This document shows, one piece after another, positions 16,499-25,583 of a DNA stretch of 63,882 bases. The position numbers and the translations under genes were made by a program. Numbering within the stretch: position 1 is the first letter of the stretch; every line of letters starts with the position of its first letter. This DNA comes from JAMOBE01 sp039908285. GTDB taxonomy: Bacteria > Pseudomonadota > Alphaproteobacteria > Rhodospirillales > Rhodospirillaceae. Location: positions 1 to 63,882 of the forward strand of contig JAMOBE010000010.1 of NCBI GenBank assembly GCA_039908285.1, in the 5' to 3' direction. Below the pieces are notes generated by a model. That model made no database searches, was not told where the DNA came from, and saw only the letters and a program-made list of their open reading frames with translations.

Positions 16499-17486
16499 CC
16501 TGACCACCTGTGCTGGGACACTCCACAAGCGTCCGGCCGTACTCGGCCGCCCAGTCCATGAGGGAACTCCGTCGCCACAGGACCAAAGTTACGCGCGGGC
16601 GGAAGTTGCCCTCGCGGAACTGACGCTGACGCCTGGCGCTGCCGGTCATGTAGCCGGTATCCGGCCGGGCAAGCTCCATCTCGGTGACGAAGGCGCCGTG
16701 CGACACGAAGAACTCGCGCATCCACGCCAGGTGGGGAGACGTTTCCCCGACCGCCCGGGAATAGAACCAGCTATTGGCCATCATGCCCTTGATTTCCGGC
16801 CGGTTTTCGATGGACTTGGCCATGAGGTAATACGAGCGGCAGGCCTCGGAGGCCAGGACCATCAACGTATTGGGACGCCAGTAATTCAGGTGAATCCTGA
16901 CCAGGGGATGGAACCCGCCCAGTTCCGTCGTGACGAAATACAGCAGCCGCGGCACATCCAGCGGATTAACTCTCAAAAGCCAGGTGCGCGGCAGGCCGGT
17001 GATCTCGAAATCGTGCTGCCCGGCAGGGTAGCGGCGCAGGGTCGCCGTCTGTGCCATTTCAAGGAACCGCCAGGGCTCGTCATGCGGTTGCCACTTGCGG
17101 TTTGGATTGGCCATGTGGGCGAACATGGTGGCGAAGAAGTGCTTTATGGGCGGACCGACGGGCAGAGCCGGCACCCGTGGCGTCGCCGCCAGCACGGACT
17201 GAACCAGGGCGAATTGCTCCACCTGACCGGACAGCGAGAACCCTTCCGGTTCCCCCAGCGCCGTCTTCAGGGCTCGCATCTCGGCGACCTTGCCCCGGTC
17301 GGTGGGGTAGCCATGCAGCAGGTCGAACCAGTCCTGCGGCGTCCGGCGCCTGGTCGGCAGGCGATCGAGGAACCCGGAAAACCTGTTCCGCAGGGCCTCG
17401 CGACACCTGCCGACCGCCTGATCGAGACGCATCTCCAGGGGCTCGGGACTGGGCAGGGGGGGATCCGGCAGCGCTGTGGTCGTCAT
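16488..17486 (-). CDS. Conserved hypothetical cytoplasmic protein
   Basis: I do not recognise this 332-residue protein. It is soluble, rich in Arg, Trp and Pro, with no signal peptide. Notable segments are TPQDWFDLLHGYPTDRGKVA, HFFATMFAHMANPNRKWQPH and RMREFFVSHG-like aromatic stretches (WMREFFVSHGAFV). I chose ATG 17486 (MTTTALPDPP); the longer frame to 17537 reads into the ACACGGAT repeat and is unlikely. It overlaps the start of the small membrane protein, which follows on the same strand. The pair stands alone between the DUF2589 operon and an ABC exporter. Confidence 0.65.
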   Translation of the reverse strand: MTTTALPDPPLPSPEPLEMRLDQAVGRCREALRNRFSGFLDRLPTRRRTPQDWFDLLHGYPTDRGKVAEMRALKTALGEPEGFSLSGQVEQFALVQSVLAATPRVPALPVGPPIKHFFATMFAHMANPNRKWQPHDEPWRFLEMAQTATLRRYPAGQHDFEITGLPRTWLLRVNPLDVPRLLYFVTTELGGFHPLVRIHLNYWRPNTLMVLASEACRSYYLMAKSIENRPEIKGMMANSWFYSRAVGETSPHLAWMREFFVSHGAFVTEMELARPDTGYMTGSARRQRQFREGNFRPRVTLVLWRRSSLMDWAAEYGRTLVECPSTGGQDVG

Positions 17487-17834
17487 TCCATCGCACCGTG
17501 CTGGTGTTGAGAAAGAAGATGCAACACGGATGAACACGGATAAGAAGAGATAAACACGGATGCAGCCGAGTTTGACATAGGTTCATGCGAGACGCGCGTC
17601 GAACGTACTGATGTATTAAGTTAATATTATTAATACAAGATTACGGATAAGGGCGGAGTAGCATCCTGGAATTATAAATCCGTGTTCATCCGTGGATATC
17701 CGTGTTCATCCGTGTTGCGTCTTTTTTCTTAACGCCTACACGCTGATGAGAAAGGCGCTTAGACATCAACCTGTGGATTTAATAAGCCCTGTAAAACCCC
17801 TCTATGGTCGAGGGTGACGACCATGCCGTCCGGG
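17487..17834. other. Repeat-bearing intergenic region
   Basis: The 348 bp between the unknown gene pair and the ABC permease hold the ACACGGAT inverted repeat (separate entry) and an AT-rich centre, with GTATTAA...TTAATAC arms near 17612-17637. No gene is seen. Confidence 0.6.
17517..17722. repeat. MITE-like inverted repeat with ACACGGATGA motif
   Basis: Left arm near 17518-17542 contains GCAACACGGATGAACACGG; the right arm near 17697-17721 is its reverse complement, with one mismatch over about 25 bp. Further TCCGTGTT/AACACGGA words flank both arms (17551-17558, 17677-17692). The enclosed ~155 bp is AT-rich and non-coding. Similar ACACGGAT iterations are dispersed in many bacterial genomes. 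It could be a small non-autonomous mobile element. Confidence 0.65.
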
Positions 17835-18623
17835 CTAGGACTGCGATATGGCGGCACCGCGATCGCGCCGCTCCACCCGGACCATGGACAGGTACAGGCA
17901 GCCGACGACCCAGGCGACCACCACCGCGAGCGAGGTGACGAAGCGGGGATCGGCGAAGACGCCGCTCACGGTGGCGTAGAACGGCAGCCGCAGCAGGACC
18001 AGGGCGTGGGTGACCGGGTTGATCTCCATCAGGACATACAGCCAGCCGGGAACATGCTCGACCGGGAACAGGGCGCCGGAGAGCAGCCACATGGGCATCA
18101 GGAAGACCATCATGATGGCGTGGAAGCCGGCGGTGGAGCGCATGCTCCAGGCGATCAGGAACCCAAGGGCGGTGAACCCGGTGGAGGTGAGGAGCAGGGT
18201 GAGGATGACCATCACCGTCCCCCCCGCCGACAGCGGCAGCCCGAGCAGCGGGGCCAGCAGCAGGAACAGGAGCGCCTGGGCCATGGCGATCAGGGTGCCG
18301 CCGAACACCTTGCCGAGCACGATGGCCATGCGCGGTACCGGGGCCACCAGCACGCCCTGAAGGAACCCCTGGTCCCGGTCCTCGATCACGGTGATGGACG
18401 AGAAGATGCTGGCGAACAGCAGCATCATCAGCAGCACGCCGGGATAGAAGAACTCCAGGTAGGATATTCCCTCCATCCCCGGCGGCCGGAACGAGCCGGT
18501 GAAGCCCGACCCCAGGAACAGCCAGAACAGCAGCGGCTGGCCGATGCTGCCGACCACGCGCTGCGGCTGGCGGATGAACCGGGTGAACTCGCGCCGGGCG
18601 AGGGCGACGACCGCTCTCATCAT
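17835..18623 (-). CDS. ABC-2 type exporter permease
   Basis: The 262-residue protein is a six-helix ABC-2 permease: a basic N-terminus (ALARREFTRFIRQPQRVVGS), a first helix near GQPLLFWLFLGSG, and the family segment ITVIEDRDQGFLQGVLVAPV before the fourth helix. It pairs with the ATPase directly upstream, whose stop overlaps its start by 4 bp. Such DrrAB/NodJ-like pairs export lipids, drugs or polysaccharides across the inner membrane; the substrate here is unknown. Confidence 0.9.
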   Translation of the reverse strand: MMRAVVALARREFTRFIRQPQRVVGSIGQPLLFWLFLGSGFTGSFRPPGMEGISYLEFFYPGVLLMMLLFASIFSSITVIEDRDQGFLQGVLVAPVPRMAIVLGKVFGGTLIAMAQALLFLLLAPLLGLPLSAGGTVMVILTLLLTSTGFTALGFLIAWSMRSTAGFHAIMMVFLMPMWLLSGALFPVEHVPGWLYVLMEINPVTHALVLLRLPFYATVSGVFADPRFVTSLAVVVAWVVGCLYLSMVRVERRDRGAAISQS

Positions 18624-19567
18624 GGTGAGCCTCCCGCCGTTCCCGCGCCGGTGATGTGGATGAATACGTCCTCGAGCGCCGCCTGCTTGATGGAGATGCT
18701 GAGGATCTCCGGGCGGTAGCGGCCGAGGATGCTTTCCAGCAGGGCCAGGCTGCCGCCGGCCGGGACGTCCTCGATGCGGATTTCCTCGCCGAAGCGCAGG
18801 GGAGCGAGGCCGAGTTCAGCCTCGAGGCGACGGGCGAGGGACGGAGGATCGCTGGCCTGCACCACCACCACCTCGTGGCCGAGCCGGGCGCGCAGGGCCT
18901 GGGGCGTGTCGCAGGCCAGAAGGTGACCATCCTTCATGATGGCCACCCGGTCGGCGTCCTCCGCCTCCTGGAAGATGTGGGTGGTCATCAGCACCGTCAT
19001 GGCGCGGGCCCGCTGGAGTCGCCGCAGCACGTCGAGGAAGTTCCGGCGGCTGGCCGGGTCGAGGCCGGTGGTGGGCTCGTCCAGCAGCAGCACCCGGGGG
19101 CGGGTCAGGAGGCACTTGGCCAGTTCGAGCTGCCGCGCCAGACCGCCCGAGAGGGTGTCCACCTTCTGCCCCAGCCGCTCCTTCAGGTCCGACCACTCCA
19201 GCGCCTCGCCCAGGCGATCGGCCAGGACGGCGCCGTGCAGGCCATACAGGTCGGCATGGATGGCCAGGTTCTCGGCGACGCTCAGGTGCTTGTCCACGGC
19301 CGGACTCTGGAACACGACGCCCATGATGCCGCGAACCGCCATGGCCTCGGCGAACACGTCGAAGCCGGCCACCCGGACGCCGCCGGCACTCGGAACGGTG
19401 AGGCCGCAGAGGATGCGGAACAGGGTCGACTTGCCGCTGCCGTTCGGACCCGACAGGATGCAGAACTCGCCCTCCGCCACCTCCAGCGACAGGCGGGAAA
19501 TGGCGGTACGGCTGGACTGCCGCCGGGTGGCGGGGTAGACATGGGTGAGGTCGCGGATGAGAATCAT
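18620..19567 (-). CDS. ABC transporter ATPase (DrrA-like)
   Basis: The 315-residue protein has a full ATPase: Walker A LSGPNGSGKSTLFRI, signature LSGGLARQLELAK, Walker B RVLLLDEPTTGLDPASRR and the switch His in VLMTTHIFQEAEDAD. The last ~90 residues are the extra C-terminal domain found in drug and polysaccharide exporters. I chose ATG 19567 (MILIRDLTHVYPATRR); the longer open frame upstream has no ABC character. It overlaps the permease by 4 bp, and both form a complete exporter. It is divergent from the ankyrin gene. Confidence 0.92.
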   Translation of the reverse strand: MILIRDLTHVYPATRRQSSRTAISRLSLEVAEGEFCILSGPNGSGKSTLFRILCGLTVPSAGGVRVAGFDVFAEAMAVRGIMGVVFQSPAVDKHLSVAENLAIHADLYGLHGAVLADRLGEALEWSDLKERLGQKVDTLSGGLARQLELAKCLLTRPRVLLLDEPTTGLDPASRRNFLDVLRRLQRARAMTVLMTTHIFQEAEDADRVAIMKDGHLLACDTPQALRARLGHEVVVVQASDPPSLARRLEAELGLAPLRFGEEIRIEDVPAGGSLALLESILGRYRPEILSISIKQAALEDVFIHITGAGTAGGSP

Positions 19568-19642
19568 GCCAGCATCTATTCCACACCACCGCCGCGCCGT
19601 AAAGAGATAACCAGTGTCCGCAACCGTCGGGGAGGCGCCGTG

Positions 19643-20140
19643 ATGATGACAACAGGTCGCTACGTCGTCGTGTCCGCCGATTGCGCCGAGGCGATCGGGC
19701 TTGACGACCTGGTGCGCGCCGAGAAGGCGGCTCTCGCCGCCGGCGAGGGAGCGTACCTGGTGGATACGCGGGGCGTCCCGTACCGGCCGTCGCTGCAGCG
19801 GGTGGAAGGGGGCATCCTGGTCTATTCGGGACTCGGCCACATCGACCACCGGCAGGGGCTTGACGCCAGCCTGGTCGAGGGGGTGCGCCGAGGCTCGGCA
19901 CCGATGGTCCGCGCCTTCCTGGCCCGGGGGGCCTCGGCCGATGCCCGCGACGCCCACGGAGGCCCGGCCCTGGTGTGGGCCGTGGCCGCGGGCGAGGCGG
20001 CGGTGGTGCGCATGCTGATCGCCGCCGGGGCCGACGTGAACCAGGCCGACGCCGGCGGCATCACCCCCCTGGCCCTCGCCGTCCGCCAGGACCGCAGCGA
20101 CATCGCCGACCTTCTGCGCCGGGCGGGGGCGATACGGTAG
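19643..20140 (+). CDS. Ankyrin-repeat protein
   Basis: The 165-residue protein has an unusual N-terminal half (VVVSADCAEAIGLDDLVRAE, with a short beta segment GEGAYLVDTRGVPYRPSLQ) followed by ankyrin repeats: VRAFLARGASADARDAHGGP, LIAAGADVNQADAGGITPLA, and IADLLRRAGA. Ankyrin repeats bind other proteins. GGGGAGG precedes three possible starts (GTG 19640, ATG 19643, ATG 19646); 19643 fits spacing best. No signal peptide. It is monocistronic; partner unknown. Confidence 0.85.
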   Translation: MMTTGRYVVVSADCAEAIGLDDLVRAEKAALAAGEGAYLVDTRGVPYRPSLQRVEGGILVYSGLGHIDHRQGLDASLVEGVRRGSAPMVRAFLARGASADARDAHGGPALVWAVAAGEAAVVRMLIAAGADVNQADAGGITPLALAVRQDRSDIADLLRRAGAIR

Positions 20141-20151
20141 GCATCACGTCG

Positions 20152-22062
20152 TCACCAGGTCCCGGCCCCGGCCGTCTGGGCGACGATGGCGGCACGGGTC
20201 AGGGCCATGGGCACCACGGGCGTCGGCTGATCCGGGATCATCACCGGGCCGTTGACCATGGAGAAGCCCGCCTCCACCACCGTCAGCACCTCCTGCGGGC
20301 GTCGGGCGCCCCAGATGTAGGCCGGCGTATCGCCGGCGCTCGAGCGGAAACGGGTCAGGGCGGCGACGAATGGCCCCTTGGCCCGCTCCGCCTCCGGCAG
20401 CGTGCCGATGTCGGCACCGATCGCCGCCGGCGCCCATGTCTTCAGCATCTCGAGCCGTGGCGCCGCCAGCGTGGTGCGCAGAAGCACGCCATGGCAGTGG
20501 GGTCGCAGCATCTCCACCACCTGACCGACGCGCTCGGTGGTGGCGGTGGGGAGGATGTCGATCACCTCGATCCGGAAATGACGCCGCCCGAGTGCCTCGG
20601 CGCAGGTCGCGAGGCGGTCGAGAAGCCTCTGGGCTCCCCGGCCCAGCAGGGACGCGTAATGGACCGGCACGATCGCCGTGCCATAGGGCCAGGGCAGCGG
20701 CGCATCCCGCAGACTGGTGGCGACGCCGCTCGCCATGCCGATATCGAACAGAAGCCGCGCCTTGTCGTCGGACAGGCGGAAGGAGGGCGCCGCGGGAAGG
20801 CAGCAGAACACGTCGATGGCCTGGGTGGCGGCACTCCATGCCGGGCGGTAGACGAGACGGGTCGGTGGCGCATCCGGCTCGGCTGCCGCTGGCGGCGGCG
20901 GCTCGGGCTTGCCGGCCGCTCCCATGGCGACCCAGGAGCCAGGGACCTTCCCCCCCGGTGAATGGTCGATCGGCACCATGGTGCCAGGCCCCGACGACCG
21001 CCCCGGCGCCGAGGTCGCCACCCAGTTGGGGTCGACCTCCCGCCGTTCGCCGCTGCGGCCGACCTCGGGCACGGTCCTGTCCGTCGTTTCGCCGCCGAGC
21101 CAATTGGGGTCGGCTTCCCGCCGGGAGACGCTGCGACCGGGATCCCGCTCACCCGACTGCCGGGCACCCGAGGTCCCGACGTCCACCGTCGTCTGACCCG
21201 TCGGGCGAAACGTCCCCGGTGCGTCGGGGGCCGGATCCGGCACCCTGCCGACGTCGACCAGTTTCACGCTGGTCTCCGGGTGCCGCTCGGCGGGGGTGGG
21301 CGGGGGAATGGGGCGCCGTTGAGCGCGCGCGGCCTCCGCCGCCGGAGACGGAGCCCCGACCCGCCCTTCGGCGGCCGGCTGCTTCACGTTCTGCCCGGAA
21401 GGCGGCCGATCCGATGGGACCGGACCGGCCGCGGGCCTGGCTGGACGGTGTTCCGCGGCCTCTTCCGGGGGGAGAAGGCCCTCCGCCTCCCTGGCGGTGA
21501 TTTCCCGCCCGGTTGCGGCGATCCTCGCCAGGGCCGCCTCGTCGATGGTGCCGTCCAGGGTGTGGAACTGCCGCGGATCGCACTCGAAGATGCGCATCTT
21601 GGCGCCCTTGGCGCCGAATCTCGTGCCCACCAGACGATGGCCGAGATCGTTGGCGACATTGACCACCCGCCGGCGGCCCTCGACGGAGTTGCTGTCGAGC
21701 ATCATGACCATGTAGGTGCCGTCGCCGCCCTCGACGGTGCACAGGGAGTTGCGGCCGATATGGCGCTTGACGACGCCGTCGGCGATGAGATCGACCTTGA
21801 CCTTCAGCCGGGACCACTTGGAACCGACGGCGGTCTGGAAATCGTCGAGGGTGACGGTATAGACCTTGTTGACGCCGTCCGTCGCCTCCTGACGAAGAAC
21901 CTGGTCGAGCCCAAGCGTCTGAACCTCGGACCCGTCATACCATTTGTTGGCGTCGTCCTCGGTCTTTTCCGGAGCCGTCCGCGACTCCCGCCCGATCCCA
22001 AGCCAACGGCGGATACGAGACAGACCGCTCCCCTTCCATATCTTCAGTGCCACGTCAGCCAC
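20152..22062 (-). CDS. Large unknown protein, possibly degenerate GGDEF/EAL-like, with disordered centre
   Basis: The 636-residue protein has two folded ends joined by ~250 residues of Pro/Arg/Glu-rich linker. Residues 45-170 (VYTVTLDDFQTAVGSKWSRL, VNVANDLGHRLVGTRF) look like a GGDEF-type fold with no GGDEF signature. Residues 400-620 (YGTAIVPVHYASLLGRGAQR, FRIEVIDILPTATTERVGQV, MVNGPVM) resemble an EAL-type barrel with no EAL catalytic residues. If so, it is an inactive c-di-GMP-related protein; this is inference from pattern. The linker has a repeated unit, RREADPNWLGG and RREVDPNWVAT. It is convergent with the ankyrin gene, 11 bp apart, and appears monocistronic. Confidence 0.6.
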   Translation of the reverse strand: MADVALKIWKGSGLSRIRRWLGIGRESRTAPEKTEDDANKWYDGSEVQTLGLDQVLRQEATDGVNKVYTVTLDDFQTAVGSKWSRLKVKVDLIADGVVKRHIGRNSLCTVEGGDGTYMVMMLDSNSVEGRRRVVNVANDLGHRLVGTRFGAKGAKMRIFECDPRQFHTLDGTIDEAALARIAATGREITAREAEGLLPPEEAAEHRPARPAAGPVPSDRPPSGQNVKQPAAEGRVGAPSPAAEAARAQRRPIPPPTPAERHPETSVKLVDVGRVPDPAPDAPGTFRPTGQTTVDVGTSGARQSGERDPGRSVSRREADPNWLGGETTDRTVPEVGRSGERREVDPNWVATSAPGRSSGPGTMVPIDHSPGGKVPGSWVAMGAAGKPEPPPPAAAEPDAPPTRLVYRPAWSAATQAIDVFCCLPAAPSFRLSDDKARLLFDIGMASGVATSLRDAPLPWPYGTAIVPVHYASLLGRGAQRLLDRLATCAEALGRRHFRIEVIDILPTATTERVGQVVEMLRPHCHGVLLRTTLAAPRLEMLKTWAPAAIGADIGTLPEAERAKGPFVAALTRFRSSAGDTPAYIWGARRPQEVLTVVEAGFSMVNGPVMIPDQPTPVVPMALTRAAIVAQTAGAGTW

Positions 22063-22277
22063 CCGCCTCCGCCCAGTACGACCCGATACGGCTCGATGGC
22101 TCCATCCTAGCAGGTCCTTCCCCAGGGGTGAAATTCCGCGATGCCCCCCGCGATCCGCAGGGAGGAGACTTGGCGCGGCAGGCGGAGTGGGCTACCCTTC
22201 GGCAGCCACCATGTCCATCCACGGTCACTGGACTCCACACTCACTGGACCGGCGACAGTCGAAAAGGGTTCGCCTTC

Positions 22278-23036
22278 ATGCGCATGACACTTCCAGCGGC
22301 CTGCCTGGCCGCACTGCTCGGGCTCGTGCCGGCCACGTCCCCCGTCCACGCCGCCGACGACGCGGCCTTCACGCCGGCCCAGGTCGAGGCTTTGGGGAAG
22401 ATCATCCACGAGTACATCGTCAAGCACCCGGACGTGCTGATGGAGGCGGCCCAGGCGCTGCAGGACCGCGAGGAGGCGGCCCGGGAGAGCCAGGTCCGCG
22501 ATGCCCTGAAGTCCCTGCGCAAGGATCTGGAGCGCGACCCGGAGACGCCGGTGCTCGGCAATCCCAACGGCGACATCACCCTGGTCGAGTTCTTCGACTA
22601 CAAGTGCGGTTATTGCAAGAAGGCCTACAAGGACGTGATGAAGAGCGTGACCGATGACGGCAAGGTGCGTCTGGTGCTGAAGGACCTGCCGATCCTGTCG
22701 CAGGACTCGGTGGACGTCTCGCGGGCGGCGCTGGCCGCCCACGCCCAGGGCCGCTATGGCGAGTTCTTCGCAGCGGCGCTGGCCCACCGTGGCGCCTACG
22801 ACGAGCAGGCCATCCACGACATCGCGAAGAAGATCGGCCTCGACGTGGTGCGGCTGAAGAAGGACATGGACAACCCGGCGATCGAGAAGATCCTCGATCG
22901 CAATCGGGAACTGGCCAGGGCGCTGCGGGTCGAGGGCACGCCGATGTTCGTGGTGGGTGACACCCTGATGCCGGGGATGGTCACCGAGGCCGTCCTCAAG
23001 GAGGCCTTCGCCAAGGCCCGCCGCAAGACTCCGTAA
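22278..23036 (+). CDS. Periplasmic DsbA-family thiol-disulfide protein
   Basis: The 252-residue protein has a Sec signal (MRMTLPAACLAALLGLVPAT, cleavage near VHA-AD), a helical N-terminal segment (KIIHEYIVKHPDVLMEAAQA), and a thioredoxin fold with the active pair Cys110-Gly-Tyr-Cys113 (FFDYKCGYCKKAYKDV) and cis-Pro loop VEGTPMFVVG. This is the DsbA-like/Com1 layout, which oxidises or isomerises disulfides in the periplasm. ATG 22278 follows AAAAGGG. ccoI starts 13 bp later, so it may be expressed with the cytochrome oxidase assembly genes and could service copper or haem protein maturation; that link is inference. Confidence 0.92.
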   Translation: MRMTLPAACLAALLGLVPATSPVHAADDAAFTPAQVEALGKIIHEYIVKHPDVLMEAAQALQDREEAARESQVRDALKSLRKDLERDPETPVLGNPNGDITLVEFFDYKCGYCKKAYKDVMKSVTDDGKVRLVLKDLPILSQDSVDVSRAALAAHAQGRYGEFFAAALAHRGAYDEQAIHDIAKKIGLDVVRLKKDMDNPAIEKILDRNRELARALRVEGTPMFVVGDTLMPGMVTEAVLKEAFAKARRKTP

Positions 23037-23049
23037 CCGCGGGCGCCCC

Positions 23050-25392
23050 ATGTCCGGCTGTCTCCACTGCGGCAGTGACATCCCCCCCGCCGCGCCGGCG
23101 GGGCCGGGGTTCTGCTGCGGCGGGTGCCGGGCGGCCTATGGGCTGGTCCGGGACATGGGGCTCGAGCGCTACTATCAGCGCCGCTGCATCGACCCCGCCG
23201 CCCGGCCCCTGCGGCCCGAGGAAGGTGGGGACCTGGACGTCACCGCCCATGCCGTCACCGGGGCACAGGAGGGAACGAGCACCCTCCACCTGATGGTGGA
23301 GGGGCTGCACTGCGCCGCCTGCGTCTGGCTGATCGAGTCGCTGCTGAGCCGGCAGGCGGAGGTGGTGACGGGGCGGGTCAACATGACCACGCGGCGGCTG
23401 GCCCTGACCTGGCGCGGTGGGCCGGAGGAGGCCAACCGCCTGATCGCGCCGGTGCTGGCCGTCGGGTACCGCCTGGTGCCCTATGACCCGGCCCGTCTGG
23501 CCAGCGAGACGACGCGTGGCGAGCAGGAGCTGCTGCGGGCCATGGCCGTCTCGGGCTTTGCCGCCGGCAACGTGATGCTGTTCTCGGTGTCGGTGTGGTC
23601 GGGGGCCGAGATGGGACCGGCGACCCGCTCGCTGATGCACTGGCTGTCGGCGGCCATCGCCGTGCCGGCCATCCTTTACGCGGTGCGGCCGTTCCTGCGC
23701 TCGGCGCTGACGGCGCTGCGGGCGCTGCGCACCAACATGGACGTGCCCATCACCCTCGGCGTCTCCCTGGCCACCGCCATGAGTCTGGCCGAGGCGGTGC
23801 GCGGCGGTCCCCACGTCTATTTCGATTCGGCGATCACCCTGCTGTTCTTCCTGCTGATCGGGCGCTACCTCGACAGCCGGGCGCGGGGGCGGGCCCGCTC
23901 CGCCGCCGAGCACCTGCTGGCGCTCGGCGGGGCGGCGGTGACGGTGCTGGATCCGGACGGCGGGCGGCGGATGGTGCCACCGGCCAGGGTCGAGGCCGGC
24001 CAGACGGTCCTGCTGGCCGCCGGCGAGCGGGTCGGCGTCGACGGCATGGTGAGCGACGGCGTCTCCGAACTGGACACCAGTCTGGTCACCGGCGAGACGG
24101 CGCCGGTGCCGGTCGGGGTTGGCGACCGGGTGTTCGCCGGCACCCTCAATCTCGCGGCACCGCTGCGGATCACGGTGGTCGCGGTGGGCGAGGGCACGCT
24201 GCTGGCCGAGATCGTGCGCATGATGGAGGTGGCGGAGCAGGGCCGCTCCCACTACGTCGCCCTGGCCGACCGGGTGGCCCGGCTGTATGCGCCGGTGGTG
24301 CACGTGATGGCCCTGGCCACCTTCCTCGGCTGGGTGTGGATCATGGACCAGGCCTGGCAGCCGGCCCTGCTGACGGCGGTGTCGGTGCTGATCATCACCT
24401 GTCCCTGCGCCCTGGCCCTGGCGGTGCCGGTGGTGCAGGTGATCGCCAGCGGCCGGCTCCTGCGTCAGGGAATTCTTTTGAAGTCGGCGACGGCCCTGGA
24501 GCGCATCGCCCGCACCGGGACCGTGGTGTTCGACAAGACGGGGACCCTGACCCTCGGGGCGCCATCCCTGGTTCGCGACGGCGGCTGGACCGCCGCCGAT
24601 CTCGCCCTGGCCGCGTCCCTGGCGGCGACGAGTCGCCACCCCCTGTCGCGGACCCTGGCCCGGGAGGTTCCCCAGGCCGTGCCAGCCGTCGGCGTCACCG
24701 AGACTCCGGGAGCCGGCCTCGCCGCGATGGTGAATGGGGACGAGGTTCGGCTCGGCAGCCGGGCCTGGTGCGGCGTGGCGGAGGGTGACGCTCCCGCCGG
24801 GCCGGAGCTATGGCTGGGCCGGCCGGGCCGCGCGCCCGTGCGCTTCGTCTTCGCCGATCCATTGCGCGCCGATGCCGCCGCGGTGGTGGCGGCCCTGGCG
24901 ACCCGTGGGCTGGATCTGGAACTGCTGTCCGGCGATCGTGAAGCAACCGTGGCGGCGGTGGCGACCGAGTGCGGCATCGGCCGCTGGCGGGCTGGATGCA
25001 CTCCCGCCGACAAGGTGGCGCGGGTCGCCGAGATGAGGGCGGCGGGGGCGGTGGTGCTGATGGTGGGCGACGGCCTCAACGACGCCCCGGCCCTGGCGGC
25101 GGCGGATGCCTCCCTGTCGCCGTCCACGGCGGTGGACGTGACCCAGACCGCCGCCGACGTGGTGTTCCAGGGCAACCGCCTCACGCCGGTGATCGAGGTC
25201 CTGGAGGTGGCGCGCCGGGCGGAGACGCTGGTGGCGCAGAACTTCGCCATCGCCCTGCTGTATAACGTGGTCACCGTGCCGCTGGCGGTGATGGGCTACG
25301 TGACGCCGCTGGTGGCCGCCGCCGCCATGTCCACCTCGTCCATCGCGGTGATTGTCAACGCCCTGCGCCTTGGCCGGAGGAGGAGTGGATGA
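23050..25392 (+). CDS. ccoI: Copper-translocating P-type ATPase CcoI/FixI
   Basis: CcoI exports copper from the cytoplasm for assembly of cbb3 cytochrome oxidase. This 780-residue protein has the CcoI-type Cys-rich N-terminus (C4..C7, C22, C23, C26), a heavy-metal domain with Cys88-Ala-Ala-Cys91, the membrane metal site Cys-Pro-Cys at 451-453, the phosphorylated Asp495 in FDKTGTLTLG, and GDGLNDAPAL near 670. These features separate it from general CopA. The stop overlaps ccoS by 4 bp. The oxidase genes ccoNOQP and ccoGH are not in the window; DsbA lies 13 bp upstream. Confidence 0.93.
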   Translation: MSGCLHCGSDIPPAAPAGPGFCCGGCRAAYGLVRDMGLERYYQRRCIDPAARPLRPEEGGDLDVTAHAVTGAQEGTSTLHLMVEGLHCAACVWLIESLLSRQAEVVTGRVNMTTRRLALTWRGGPEEANRLIAPVLAVGYRLVPYDPARLASETTRGEQELLRAMAVSGFAAGNVMLFSVSVWSGAEMGPATRSLMHWLSAAIAVPAILYAVRPFLRSALTALRALRTNMDVPITLGVSLATAMSLAEAVRGGPHVYFDSAITLLFFLLIGRYLDSRARGRARSAAEHLLALGGAAVTVLDPDGGRRMVPPARVEAGQTVLLAAGERVGVDGMVSDGVSELDTSLVTGETAPVPVGVGDRVFAGTLNLAAPLRITVVAVGEGTLLAEIVRMMEVAEQGRSHYVALADRVARLYAPVVHVMALATFLGWVWIMDQAWQPALLTAVSVLIITCPCALALAVPVVQVIASGRLLRQGILLKSATALERIARTGTVVFDKTGTLTLGAPSLVRDGGWTAADLALAASLAATSRHPLSRTLAREVPQAVPAVGVTETPGAGLAAMVNGDEVRLGSRAWCGVAEGDAPAGPELWLGRPGRAPVRFVFADPLRADAAAVVAALATRGLDLELLSGDREATVAAVATECGIGRWRAGCTPADKVARVAEMRAAGAVVLMVGDGLNDAPALAAADASLSPSTAVDVTQTAADVVFQGNRLTPVIEVLEVARRAETLVAQNFAIALLYNVVTVPLAVMGYVTPLVAAAAMSTSSIAVIVNALRLGRRRSG

Positions 25393-25583
25393 ACAATCTC
25401 CTGATGCTGATACCGGTGGCTCTGGGGCTTGGGCTCCTTGGCCTGCTGGCGTTCCTGTGGGCCTTGCGCAGTGGGCAGTTCGAGGACCTGGACGGCGCCG
25501 CCAACCGTATTCTGTTCGACGACGATCCGGTGGACCGTGACGATCGGCGATCCTCCACTCGGGAAGGAAGGGAACCGCGATGA
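25389..25583 (+). CDS. ccoS: cbb3 oxidase maturation protein CcoS
   Basis: The 64-residue protein has one N-terminal transmembrane helix (LMLIPVALGLGLLGLLAFLW) followed by the CcoS signature LRSGQFEDLDGAANRIL-FDD and a charged tail. CcoS helps insert cofactors into cbb3-type cytochrome oxidase. It overlaps ccoI by 4 bp and the next gene also by 4 bp (ATGA junctions), so the three are translationally linked. Length is usual for the family. Confidence 0.93.
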   Translation: MNNLLMLIPVALGLGLLGLLAFLWALRSGQFEDLDGAANRILFDDDPVDRDDRRSSTREGREPR

